Under the pieces are notes generated by a model. The model saw only the letters and a program-made list of their open reading frames with translations, was not told the origin of the DNA and made no database searches. Both the position numbers and the translations under genes were made by a program. Positions 24,011 through 36,118 of a DNA stretch of 64,000 nt are shown here, in pieces. The DNA is from Takifugu bimaculatus (lineage: Eukaryota > Chordata > Actinopteri > Tetraodontiformes > Tetraodontidae). Numbering within the stretch: position 1 is the stretch's first letter; each line of letters begins with the position of its first letter. Location: contig SWLE01000370.1 in NCBI GenBank assembly GCA_004026145.2, positions 1 to 64,000 of the forward strand. Direction: 5' to 3'.

Positions 24011-26440
24011 AACTTCCCCTCGGAACCTTCAGAGTACAAATACTGCGTTACTGCAGTACTCCTGCTGTCACAGGAGCGATCATTCAGCCAAGAATTCAGA
24101 GAAACATGACTGATCATTCTAAAGTTTATCAGGAGCACCGAGTCACGCGACAAATGAGCATATACGATTATAGGAAATCTTTAGGAAGATAATGTTGCCA
24201 AACTATTTATTAGAGAGAATATCAGCGAAATATGGTTGAAAATCAGAATTCTGGCGTTTGTATGGTGTAATTAATGTATTAAAAGGCCGAAATCTGATTT
24301 CAATAAACTCTATATAAATGTCAATATATTTTTTATTCCAAACAAAAAGACGTTGCTACATTCAAAAGAATGAAATCTTTACTCAAATGAATTTAAGAAT
24401 GGATAATTAACTACCGAATAATAATAATAATAACAGTAATAATGATATGGTTTATTTTATTTTTTCCTGATTTGCTCTGGAAGGTTCAGCTTCTTCAGTC
24501 ATATTAGAGGAAAATGCAGAAAAGTTTGGTGAACGCAGTTGTGCTTTTATTTTGAAACTCCCCTCACTCGTCTTCCTGGACAGACGCATTTTTTGAGACT
24601 TTATTTCATAACACACTTCTTGTACCACGCTGAGTGATGGAGGCTCATTAGACTGATGGATCTAATCGGTTAATGAGAATTGGAGGACTCTAAAGCAGTG
24701 AGCGTGATTCTTAAAGACACATTTATTGAAACCATGTTTCCAGTTTGCCGAGAACGAAGCTTCTTGTGAGTGAGTGCAGCACAGCTCCGGGGAATGTGCA
24801 GCAGATGGAACCAGGCTGTCAGCAGCGAAACAGGCTGTCAGGCAGCGCTGGTCACGCTGGTTTCATCCGCGGCTCTGATTGGACAGAAACGGCGTGTAAG
24901 CCCCGCCCACGCCCCGCCCCTCCGCACAAACCGCTTCCACGTGAGTCTCATCCACACTAGGACATTATTCCTAAAACACTTGACATCATGTCCCAAATGT
25001 GCTCCGTTCCACATTCCTGGAGTTCCTGGCGGTGCCTGAGCGGGGGCCCCCGGGGGCCCCGTCATCAGGAGCTCGTGGACGATGTCAGGACTGAAATATG
25101 ACCGCTTTAATCTTTCAAAGCAAAGTCAATGATGTCAAAGAGGCTTGGGATCAACGTGTCGAACGTGCGTCACTGTCGCGGTGCCAGGCACAGGCGCGTG
25201 ACGTCACAGGCACGTGACGTCATGGCAGCAAAGTAAATGATTTCATACCAAAGTGATTAAATCTCCTCCTGCTCCGTCCAATCAGGAGCCCCGGCCGGGA
25301 TCCTTCTGGATCCTTCTGCTTCAGTGCTGCGTTCCCGACCCGGACGCCCTTTGAAGTAAAGGTGGGTTGAAATACAGGCCGGTCTGGTTCCCGGTGGCCC
25401 CGGGTCGGGCTGGACTCAGGTTCTGAGCCCTCATGTACTGATGAGGCCCTAAGATCACTCAAGGTTACATGTGTGTCACACACCAGCTGCTTCCCGGCCA
25501 AATCCATAAAGAACCATGATGCATGTTTCCATTGCATCTTAAACTTCAGAGGAGATTATTAGAACCAGGCGGAAGCTTGGGCTCCTCTGGCCAAACATGC
25601 TGCACTCATTATGGACTTTTGGAGCCTTCAGCCTTCACTTTTGGAGCAGATAGATCACAAAGTCAATGTATAAGGAAAATGTTCATTTTTTGGTCACCAT
25701 GTCAACACCATGCAACAACTTTACTGTTCATGTGAAAGAGCAACAGACATTTTTAATATCAACAGTTCCTGAGCTGGAACTCTGAGCAGTGAATCTATCA
25801 CGTGTTCGGATCCTGCTCTCTATTAAAGATGTTTCAAATGTAGCAAACATATACAAACCATCCAATTCACCGTTGCCGAGTGCAGATAGAAAAAGAAAAG
25901 GAGCAGAAAGTTCAGTCTAAACTGCTCGTTTCCACCGTCAGCTCCTCCTTTAAAACTCAACCAGATGAAATGGTGGATGAAATGTCTGGTGGACCGATGC
26001 CGTTGTGGTGTGTGTGTTTTTCTTAAATAAACTCTGCTGAACTTGACAGACATTTACCACACGATAAACTTCTCACTACAAAGAAGTTTGAGGAGATAAA
26101 TCTTGAAAGGTAAATTTGGGTTACTGCCAGATAAGTGGATATTTGTTTAAACTATTTTATAAATTAATGTTAGTACATTCATTATAATTAGGATTGTTAC
26201 ACTTTTTTAAAAAAAAAGTAAGAATTTACCTGAATTCACAAGAATGAAAAAGAACCACCTTCCGTTTGAGTTGGTTGTAGTTCCCATCTCCGCCTGCTGG
26301 GGGCGCTAATGCCCGGAACCACCGTTTACTGTCAATGTCAAACACAAGAAGAAAAGTTCGCCGCTGCAGTGGCCAGATTCAATGTTTTTGTTCCATTTAA
26401 TTGGAATAAAATGTCGTTTTTAACACACTGGAAGTTCGAT
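24011..26440. other. Intergenic region between antxr2 and paqr3
   Basis: The two genes are head to head here. The sequence is AT-rich with short AT microsatellites (24418-24440) and G/C-rich patches (24890-25080). No coding exon was recognised. A CTCF-like motif (CGCCTGCTGGGGGCGCTAA) lies at 26291-26309, just before the paqr3 5' region. Confidence 0.55.
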
Positions 26441-26450
26441 TCCTATGGCA

Positions 26451-26500
26451 GCATGGCTACAGCCCCAGAGAGAGAATAATTACAAATATAATATGATTCA
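26451..26500 (+). other. paqr3: Candidate 5' exon of paqr3 with an upstream open frame
   Basis: An ATG (ATGGCAGCATGGC) opens a frame that is uninterrupted up to a good donor (ATG|GTGAGC). A pyrimidine-rich acceptor (TTCTCTTAG) precedes the paqr3 start exon at about 26790. If the two are spliced, this frame would continue out of register with paqr3 to 26997. It would therefore be an upstream ORF and not an N-terminal extension. Confidence 0.3.
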
Positions 26501-26854
26501 TGGTGAGCTTTTAAAGTATCTTTTTAATCAGTTAGACTGAGTAAATAACCTCGGTGAAGGTTAGCATGGAAGCTAGGTTATTACAAGGTTTGACAGCAGC
26601 TGGACTGATAAGCATTTTAATCATGCCATTTAATGTCAACAAATCTCACACGATCAGCTTGATGAAATGTTAAGATAGTCTGGATGTGACTCACAAAGGT
26701 GACCATATTGTCTAGAAGATGAGAATAATAAAGCAACATTATGATTGTTAGCTTAAGCTATGTGACCATTATGCCTTTTCTGTTCTCTTAGCTTTAATCT
26801 CTGTAGCCAGCTTGCCTTGGACTGGAGGATCAGGAGGACACGATGTTGCTGAAG

Positions 26855-27601
26855 ATGCCACAGAAGCTGCTGAAGACTGCCCATTACATGGAGCTGGGCA
26901 GCTACCAACACTGGCCAGTGCTGCTACCCCAAAGGATACGGTTGTACACCTACGAGCAGATCCCCCTCTTCCTCAAAGAGAACCCCTACATCACTGATGG
27001 CTACAGGGCCCACCTGCCCTCCAAGCTGTGTCTCAGAAGGTGGAAAAGACATTTCTTAATTTGAATTTCTTAAGTTTCCTGAATAAACGTCTGGGTTTCT
27101 TCTGCACTGCAGCATTTTCATCCTGTCCAATGAGACCGTGAACATCTGGAGCCACCTTCTCGGTTTCCTGCTCTTCTTCTCTCTGGGGGTCAACGACCTT
27201 TTGTCTGTCCTGCCAGCCTCTGGAGCCAACAGGGAAGACTATGTCATCTATGCTATTGGACTCTTCTGCTTCCAGGTAACTCGGCTGACTGAAGACCTGT
27301 CAGAACCTTTAGAACCCTCATCCAGACACCGACATACATGCTGGTGATTTCGTTGCCACTGTTTGATGTTTATGCAGAACAAATTCACAGTTTGTTCCGT
27401 TTCACATTTCCCACCACAGGTGCTTCAGGTGTGACAGGTGTTGTTCAGGTGGGGTTTCACAGGTCTTCGTTAGTTCAGAGTCCCTGTGAGGGTCTGATGG
27501 ATCAGATGGTTGTGTGGTGGCCGTGCTCCCCGTAGCTCCTCGTTACCATGTTCAGGCAAAATAAATCTTTAAAACGACGACAACAAACAACCCCAGTGTC
27601 C

Positions 27602-27649
<48 letters not shown>

Positions 27650-28567
27650 CCTCAGGTGTGCATGCTGTGCTCGGTTGGCTACCACCTCTTCGCATGTCAC
27701 CGCTCAGAGAAGACGAGTCGGCGCTGGCTGTCGCTGGACTACGCCGGGATTTCCGTCGGGATCCTCGGCTGCTACGTCCCCGGAATCTTCTACGCTTTTT
27801 ACTGTGACGCTGTGAGTTTTAAAGCTGGTGGCGGCGGATACGTGAGAGCGCCGCCAGCCTCCAGCCGGGGGTTGGGGTTCCTCCCTGTGACACACGTGTT
27901 GGTGCTGTCAGGAAAATCACATGAATGTAGCCGGAATTCCTAATCCGCTTTCACTCCTGTCTCTCAGTCCTGGTGCCAGGTCTACCTGCTGACGGTCCTG
28001 AGCCTCATCCTGGCCGTGTTCTGCGCTCAGGTCCACCCCCGTTACCTCAGCAACGACTGGCGGCGCATTCGGATGAGCCTCTTCTGCTGCGTGGCCGGGA
28101 TCAGCGTGATTCCAGCCTGTCACTGGGTCTGGCTCAACGGCGGGATGAGCTCCGATGTGGTGCAGGTGAGTTCTGGAACGCTGGCGTCGGCCTGTTTCCC
28201 CCCCCCCGCCCCTTTAACGTCAGCGCGTCTGTGCAGCTCTTCCTGCCGCGCGTCATCGTCATGTACCTGATCGCCGGAGCTGCCTTCCTCTTCTACGTCA
28301 CCAAGATCCCGGAGCGCTACTTCCCAGGTGAGTCCTTCCGCCGGCGTTCAGACGGGCTGGGATGTTTCCCTGCCGCTCCGGCTCACTGGCCCGGCCTGCT
28401 CTCTCCTCCCAGGCCAGCTGAACTACCTGGGCGCCAGCCACCAGGTGTGGCACGTTCTGGTGGTGGTGATGTTTTACTGGTGGCATCAGACCGCCGTGCA
28501 CATCATGCACTTCAGGCACAGCCGCCCGTGCACGCCGCGGACCAGCAGCAGCAGCAGCAGCAGCTAA
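26855..28567 (+). CDS. paqr3: Progestin and adipoQ receptor family member 3 (Raf kinase trapping to Golgi), six coding exons
   Basis: Coding exons: 26855-27039, 27113-27275, 27656-27811, 27968-28165, 28237-28327 and 28413-28567. All introns are GT-AG and give 315 residues (human PAQR3 has 311). The start was chosen at MPQKLLK because it matches the human MHQKLLK start. An in-frame ATG four codons upstream (26843) is possible. The N-terminal cytosolic part contains YITDGYRAHLPSKLC. Seven hydrophobic segments follow, with family motifs SNETVNIWSHLLGF (about 66-79), the CMLCSVGYHLF segment and GASHQVWHVLVV near the C-terminus, which supply the conserved Ser/His/Asp residues of the PAQR fold. The protein sits in the Golgi membrane, sequesters Raf kinases and dampens ERK signalling in mammals. 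The C-terminus ends in a run of seven serines from an AGC microsatellite in place of the human tail. Confidence 0.95.
27603..27648. repeat. (GT)n microsatellite abutting paqr3 exon 3 acceptor
   Basis: About 46 bp of GT on the sense strand is followed by TTCCTCAG and exon 3. Confidence 0.95.
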
Positions 28568-29405
28568 AAGCAGCCGATCAGATCAAGATACAGAACATTC
28601 AGCTGGTTCCTGCAGCCACCGGCTGCGTTTGTAGCTGCTAACGTTTAAACGGGAGTCCGACTGGAGCTGTTGGCGCCGACCGCGCCTCGTTTATGGCCGC
28701 TGTTATCCACACAGGTATGTTAGCAACAGCTGCCATCGGCTGTAAAACAACGGCAGCGTCGCTGCGCCGCTCTGATCAAAACTGTAAAGATCAACGCATG
28801 AAAAAGACTTTTTTAGCATATTTGTCTGAAAACATAAGTGTTGTTGCACCTTTTCTCCACAACTGATCCTGGTTTCAGGTGTAAATATGATAAAAAACAT
28901 AAACGGAGGAAACGGGAAGATGTAGAACCGAGCATGACACGTTTGTACAGGACTTGTTTCGTATTATTGTCAGAACCGTTTGGACCTTTAAGGAAAAATA
29001 CTTTGCCGTTTTTAACAAAGATCAACCCGGTCGAGCGGGACGATCAATGTGACGCCATCAGCTGTATTATGAGTTTATCTGAGCTCACATGTTAATCTGA
29101 TCAAACAGACTATCGCCACTATTAAACTATAAAATGTGATTTATCAGAAATCTTTATCAACTTTGCTGTATTTAGATAAACTGGTTCATTTAAATACTGT
29201 TTGTCCTCTGGGCACATTCGAATCCTTTCTTTTAAAGACATTTATCTTGGAAAAGCTGCGTCTACGCTGAAATCGAAGGATTCTCATGTTTTTGTACTGT
29301 CAGACGATCACAAACTGCTTTATTTAAACATCATTTTATAACGAAGCAGCGACTTCATATTTATTTCAGTGCCTATATAAATGTGTGTAAATGTATGTTG
29401 GTGTA

Positions 29406-29411
29406 AATAAA
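29406..29411 (+). terminator. paqr3: paqr3 poly(A) signal AATAAA
   Basis: Canonical hexamer in the AT-rich 3' flank, about 840 bp after the stop codon, followed by a GT-rich stretch. Confidence 0.65.
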
Positions 29412-31461
29412 GATTGCTGGATGATAAATGATCAGTTTGGACTATTTTCAGCCCGAAGCCATCGTTGCTGTTCACCGTGTTGGGCGACAGGGGGCAGCAT
29501 CGCCTGAACGGAAACGCGATTTTGGTCCTGGTTCCCAGGTTTTCAGGTGTTTCTGATTCATTTTAAGCTTTGTTTCTGTTTGACTGGGATGGAATGAATT
29601 TAATACGCTGGGTAAAATTCTGATGAAGCTGCAGGTCAAAGGTCAAACCTCGATGGATTGGAACAGAAATTTCACTCAAATTGTGTTTCTGGAAGACATT
29701 TGATGTATTATACTATATATACTATATTTAATCTAGTAAATGAGCATCCTATTTTCTTCTAGTGTGTTCTCATCATTGTGGCTGATCTCAGATCAGCCTC
29801 CTGAACCTGATTTCTCATGAATGTCAGATCAGCAGGACTTGGGGCTGATTCACCTGCTTCAAAGAGCCTTGACTCTGTTGGGACCTCGTGAAGCTTCAGT
29901 CGTGGATGTTTTTCAGGTGTGGAGAGATCAAACCCTGCCGTGGCGACACGTGCGACTGTCCGTGCATGTAAACGCATGTAATCATTGACATTCTGGCTGT
30001 AGGAAAAGCTGATGTACACGTTTTTACAGTTAATAAGTGAATGATGGGGTGCTTGAAAAGTGCCGAGTGGCGTCCACGTGAGGGCCGATGAAGCCGTGCG
30101 GCGCTGCTGTGGCCCACAGGTAAAGCTGTCAGTAAACAGTGGTGAGAGGTAACGAGCAGGTAGAGGCGGCCTGACGCAGCAGATCGCTGTCGCCTGTGGC
30201 CAGACCATCATTTCACCCGTCTCGCCTCATGTTTATAGTCCTCAGGTTAATCACAGAGGCGTTTATGCACAAATATAGAAATCTTGTGATCAGAACTGTG
30301 TTTTATTTATTATATTATAGGTATGAGGGAATGGAGTCACACAAAGGCGCTTTGCTCTAAACAGTTTAATTCAAGTATTGAACATTAAGGCTTAAGGAAC
30401 ATTAATGTCTCAGACGTCACGTCCGATGACGAATACAATCGTCAAACTCTGTGAAGGTAAAAAAGTGAAAAACTACCCTTGGACCACAGACGAACAACAA
30501 ATCTGTTTGAGAACAGAACTCTGAAGTGACTTTGAAGAAATTAACAGGGTTAGATACAAAATAATAACATACAAAAAGAGAAAACACCTGATTAAAGTAG
30601 AATTTAGCTGCTGTCAAGTGCTTTGATCTCTTTGATTTCTGATTATTCATTTGCGCCGTTAAGGAAAATGCAGATGGCAGCAAATTGTTAAAACAATTAC
30701 CGTTGCTATGCTAGCTGCCTGCTAGTTGCTACGCTGTGTCAGTTAGCTCCACTGTTCAATAACAGAAATCACAGAAATAACCCCACACTTAGAGTTCATT
30801 TCGTTGGTGTTGGTTGATTGTTTTAGGAGAATAAAGAGACGTTCCATCGGTGTTGGCTACGATCTTTGGCCCGTTTGGCTGCGTGTTGGTGAGAGCAGGT
30901 GATGGAAGCCGGTGGCCATCGCTGGGGTCAGATGATGAGAAAGGTCACGGCTTTAGGGGGGCAGAGCAGGAGAGAATCTGAACAACCTCTAAAGAAGAAG
31001 GTAAACAGAATCCGGATCTTTTCACCGGTCTCACAGATGCGTTTAACTTTCCTCTGATTGTCCCTGGGTTGACCTGTTAGCCAAACGCTGAGCTTAGCCG
31101 AGCCGCTCTGAAACAGCTTCCATAGAAACGTGTAAAACAGCTTATCTGTGTTAACGCTGCTGATCTGACTGGCACCTTTGATCTCAGGGCGCCGGTAACT
31201 GACCCAAAAGTCCTGGACAGGTATCAGTTGAGTGAGACCTGGACGCGTGGCTTCTTTAGCCCCGTTGTTGTTTCCAGCATGGATATGAAAAGACCTGTAC
31301 AGGAAGAGCCGTCTGGTCCCAGAAAGATTTCCCAGAAGGCACAACGAGCTTCCTGTTTTGAGTAAAGTGGCACCATATGAATCCTGATGTGACACCGAAA
31401 GCGAAGGTACATCTTTGATAAGCGGTTGAGACGGGGAATCGGCGAGAGCGCCGCCTCTCCG
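29412..31461. other. Region between the convergent paqr3 and slc26a1 3' ends
   Basis: No coding exon was recognised. A CTCF-like motif (GCGACAGGGGGCAGCATC) lies at 29483-29500. Minus-strand AATAAA (plus TTTATT, near 30302) and ATTAAA (near 30363) could end the slc26a1 transcript, giving a 3' UTR of about 1.1 kb. This is unconfirmed. Confidence 0.5.
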
Positions 31462-34060
31462 CTACACCTCGGAGTCTCCCAGGCTGCTCTGTGACTCTGC
31501 AAACGAAGCGTTAGCATGAAGAACGGCGGCGTGGACCGTATGGAACAACAGGCTGCTCATGTCTTTGTCGTTCTTCCCGAACACTTGCGCCTCCCGCATG
31601 GCGTCGATGACGGAGGCGTTGCAGCTGGCGAGGAGCACGCTCACGCCGATGTCCTTATACTCCTTGAGCGTCCCTTTGACCGTGCTCACGCCGGACGAGT
31701 CCACGAAGGGGACGGCAGAGAGGTCCAAAACCAGGGTGTGGAACTCCAGCTCCGTCTTCAGTTGGACGGCAGCCTCTCCGTTGGTCTTCGCCCCATTGGC
31801 CTTCTGGTGCTTCAGGGACAAGGAGGCGGCCTTCTTCTCCTCTTTCTTCCTCCTGGTCAGCTCTGCGAAAGGTTCAACCCCAACGGCTCGGTAAAGACTC
31901 CGCAGGAAGACGTCCTTGTTGGCGTAGTACAGCGGAGCCTGGAAACGGAAGACCCGAACCCCCGGAGGTGGCGTGAGGTTCCGGTACTCCTCTACGTCTT
32001 CGTAAAGCTGGGAGTCATGGACTCGGCCGAGGAGAGACGCCTGGAATCGGACCGCAGATCAGCGAGTTAGAAGCGTTTAATCCGACTGGCCGGATGCTAA
32101 CGCTCCAAATTTTCCACTCACCTTGGGGTTCTGAAACTTAAAGATGATGCAGATCATGGAAAAAACGATCCCCACCAGGAGACCCAGCTCCACGCTGATC
32201 AGAGCCGTGGCCGCCATGGTAACCAGCCACACGACGGCGTCGTTCCGGCTGGAACGCCACTTTGCCGGGATGTCCTTGAACTTCCTCAGGGCCCCTCGGA
32301 GGCTGACGATGATGATGCAGGCGAGGACGCACTTCTGTAGGTCGTAGAATAAAGGTGCGAAGAAGAGGAGGATGAAGAGGATGACCAGGGCGCTGATCAA
32401 ACTGGACACCTGACGGAGAGAAAAAACAGCTTTGTGGCAAATCCCAACACCATCTGTCTGGAATGTGGCTCCTCACCTGAGTCTGGCAGCCTGTGGAGTC
32501 CTTCACCATGGTTTTGGCCAGAGCGGCACTGGTGGTGAAGCAGTGGAAGAAGGACGGGATGATGTTGCAGAAGCCGATGGCCAGCATCTCCTGGTTGGGT
32601 CGAACCGTGTAGCCGTTTTTCTTGGCAAACATCTCGGACAGTGAAACGGTGAAGGCGAAGCTGGAAGACAGACGATGACTCCTGGTTGTGTTCACCAGCC
32701 AACAGAGCTGCTGTTGCCGTGTAATAATACGGTTATAACTCACCTGATGACAGCCAGAGGGATGGCGTCCAGCGCCACGCGAGGCATCAGGCTGAAGCTG
32801 GGCACCTGGGGAGGGATGAAGCCTGTGGGGATGTGCCCGGACACACTGGAGCTGTAGCGGAGGTTCAGCTGCCCGTAGTGGCTGGCCAGCGTCGCCCCGG
32901 CAACCACCACCAGCTCAGTGGGGAGGGGGATCTTCAGACGGTCCTTGTAGCGTTCCTGGAGCTCCTTCCCTGCCACTGTACGTCAGAGAGGAGGGTTATT
33001 CCCATTACACGTGTAACCGCGGTAACCAGAGGTATTTACCCAGTACAGAGATGCAGATGGCACTGGTGATGAGGTCACACAGGTTGGTCTTATGAATGTT
33101 GCTGAAGATGTTGATCCAGGTGATGACGACTGTGCCGTAACCCTGGTGACGAGGAATCTTCAGACCCAGCAGGTACTTAGCCTGCACTGTCAGGATGGTG
33201 AAGGATGCTCCAGTGGCAAATCCATCCAACATGGGCGACGAAAGGAAAACGGAGACGAAGCCCAGCCGGAAAACGGCCATGAGGACCTGGAGAGGGGCCA
33301 GGGAGAGGACGCAGCTCTCAACAACGACCACGTGGACATCAAACTAGGATTTACGGCCCCGCCTGCAGGGTCCAGCTCTTCCTTCACCTGATAGACGCCA
33401 GCCAGGAAGGTCAGGACACTGGCCACACCGATGGCGTAGCACTCCTTTCCACACGGCACACCCATCAGCTCCACGGTGTGCACCTGACTGGTGAGGTTGG
33501 CGCCCAGCGTGGCGTTAAACGCCTCGGAAACAGTCGGGGAGGAGTCCTCGTTGAGGTCGAAGCCAGCCAGGAACAACTCTTTATCCACCACCTGCCGGCG
33601 AGAAGGAACCTGGAAAATGCTGCAACCGAGGGCACAAAGATCTGGAGGAATCCGGCTTTACCTGTCCCACCATGAGGCTCATGAGGCTGAAGATCCCCAC
33701 GGACACGTGCCTCGACGTTCCCATCAGGAAGTAGATGATGTTGGCATAGAAAGAGGTGTACAGGCCGTAGATGGGCTCCACCCCCGCCAGCAGGCAGTAG
33801 GCGATGGCCTGCGGTACCAGTATGATGCCGACGATCATTCCGGACATCACATCGCCCCAGATGTACTCCCGCAGCTTGTACTTGGGCAGCCATCGCACCA
33901 CCGGGAAGAGGCCGGTCAGGGTGGAGCGGACTCTGGGCACGGAGCAGGACACGCCGCGCTTCAGCTTGGATTTCAGCGCCGTGACCGCCGACGGGCGCTG
34001 CCGGACCTGCCGCTCCAGGAGAGGCGGCAACGCCGGGGTGGTTTCGGCGGAGTCGTCCAT
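31462..34060 (-). CDS. slc26a1: Solute carrier family 26 member 1 (sulfate anion transporter SAT-1), seven coding exons
   Basis: Coding exons in transcript order: 34060-33662, 33591-33388, 33286-33040, 32975-32744, 32660-32477, 32409-32122 and 32040-31462. Phases join to 710 residues (human SLC26A1 has 701). The start MDDSAETT aligns with human MDESPEP. The upstream frame has no ATG. The transport domain includes the SLC26 signature around GIILVPQAIAYCLLAGVEPI and FMGTSRHVSVGIFSL-type sequence. An extracellular loop in exon 2 has N-glycosylation sequons NAT (159) and NLT (165). Exon 7 carries the STAS domain (VLDLSAVPFVDSSGVSTV). SAT-1 exchanges sulfate, oxalate and bicarbonate at basolateral membranes in mammals. 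SLC26A1 fits better than SLC26A2 because of the overall match and shorter N-terminus. In mammals the gene lies within IDUA, but no IDUA exon was seen here. Confidence 0.95.
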
Positions 34061-35243
34061 GGTCTCGGGAAGGCGGGAGAGAGCGGAGCTGCTGCCGGGA
34101 GGAGAGCGAGATAAGCAGGTCACACGGGGGAACCTTAACAGCTGTTATCAGGGGAAAGCGCCGCAGCAGATAAGCTCCTGTAATCACAGCGTGTCACAAA
34201 TCGGAGGTTTTCCTGCACGATCCACGACCGCTGGGCCTCCCCAGAGATGGAGCGACGAGGCCAAGAGCAGAAGGAAGAACAAGAGGTTCTGGAGTCCCCG
34301 GAGGATGCGATTATCTGCCCCCCTCCCTAAATTAAAGCCCCATCCTTCTCATTTCATTCTTCTCGCCCTGTTTCTCCCTCCGCTCAGAGAATGTTTGGTC
34401 GTCCGCCTCTGAGGTCGTATCTAAAACCATCTGGGCGGCTTCAAAGAGAACCCGAAGGCGCCGTGTACGCGGATCCTGTTGGTGACGCTGAGATGTGGCG
34501 TTTGGGGACGTTAGCTGAGATCTTCCATAAACGCCCCCTTATCGGTGCAGGACATCACAACAGCGTCGGGCCTGGACACCAAAAACAACCCAGGAGCGAA
34601 GCCGCGAGATTTAGGTTCTCGTGGGAACCTTTTACGCTCCTTCAGTCTCTCCTGCTGTCTTTGATTCATATCAGTGTTTCTAAGCAGCAACTCGGAGCCC
34701 AAAGTGTTCCGTTGGAATCCAAATTCCAAACAGATAAATAAGTAACAAGTAAAGAGCTCGTGTGGATTTAAGAGCTTAACGCAAAGTCTACGAAACTGCG
34801 GCCTGACTCAGACAAACTGTGGAGAGCTTCTCAGCAGACAGCCAAGAACACAATGAGATTCACACCAACAACCATCTGGAACAAACAGCTTTAACTAAAT
34901 GGCTTATAAATTTATGACCACAACCAGCACTGGGAACAATTGATTAACTTTGTTCAAGCCTGTAATCGGTCGCTGGCGCCTGCAATCATGTGACATCAAA
35001 GCTTCCTGTTCCTTTAGAGGCAGCAGGGGACTCGATCTGGGGGCGCTCGGCCCTCAGGGGCTGCTGAACGCGTCCAGGGTTGAGTCGGTATTGTGTTATT
35101 TACTTATTTATCAAAAGGTCAGTTCACGACCCCATCGGGACAGTTGGCGGTTCTGGGGTTGATCACCCACAACTCGATATCGTAAGAGAAGTAAAGTGAA
35201 AACTCACCGGTAACTAGTTCAGTCCAGGCGGGGACGCACTCAC

Positions 35244-35350
35244 CTGGGAGACAAACACCTCCGGGTGTGTGTTGATCAGACTCCGTCTGTGAGTCAGATC
35301 GCAATAGATCCCACACAGATCTCAATATAGGGACAGATAAGACGAGCCCT
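35244..35350 (-). other. slc26a1: Candidate untranslated 5' exon of slc26a1
   Basis: On the minus strand a strong donor (CTCCCAG|GTGAGTGC) lies about 1.2 kb upstream of the slc26a1 start codon. Mammalian SLC26A1 also has upstream non-coding exons. The exon's far edge is not determined. Confidence 0.3.
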
Positions 35351-35416
35351 TTGCTCAACTTCACGCTATTGGTTTGACCGAGTGTGGGCGGGGCTCATCA
35401 TGTATACCCAGTGAAA

Positions 35417-35420
<4 letters not shown>

Positions 35421-35472
<52 letters not shown>
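35421..35472. repeat. (GT)n microsatellite
   Basis: About 52 bp of perfect GT dinucleotides ending in GCGCGC. Confidence 0.95.
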
Positions 35473-35477
<5 letters not shown>

Positions 35478-36118
35478 GTGATGGACCTGCCAATGTGTGT
35501 TCAGTGCACTGATTTCTTAACCTGACGGCACGTTGGAAGGCGAACGGAGGTAATGAATAACTCTGCATCTATCATGAAAGGTGAGTTCAACATCCATGTT
35601 TGGATCCAATAGAGAATTAATGACAGTGTTCGGATCGTCTGTGGGAATAAACACACGTCAGGCCTGAGTTTTAGGAGCTACGGCTCTGAAGGGGTCCCAG
35701 GTGGGAGCTCTCAGGGGTCCGATCACCATCACGTCTCTGTGAGGTCACAAACAGGGTCAAACCCGTCCCAGCGGAACGCCGTCGTCTTCCCGTTGCTTCA
35801 TGATTATCCTGCAGATGCTAACGCAGGGATGGATGACTAATGCTGAAACGTGACCGTCAGAGAAGTTCACTCACACAAACGTGCTTCTGTCAGTGGTCTG
35901 TCACTGCGTTATATTCTGGTCTGAATGGTGTCATTGTCGCCATCGTCATGGTAATGCTGTGCTTTTTAGTCTCTGGTCACGGGGGTGAGGGATGCAGGAC
36001 TGCCCGCCACCCTCCAGATGGCTACGCCGGCCCTTTAAATCCATCACAAACTGGTTTTTTTTCCTTGTGAGAGTGGCTGGATGATGATGACTTACCCAGA
36101 GAGACGGAGATCCACCTG

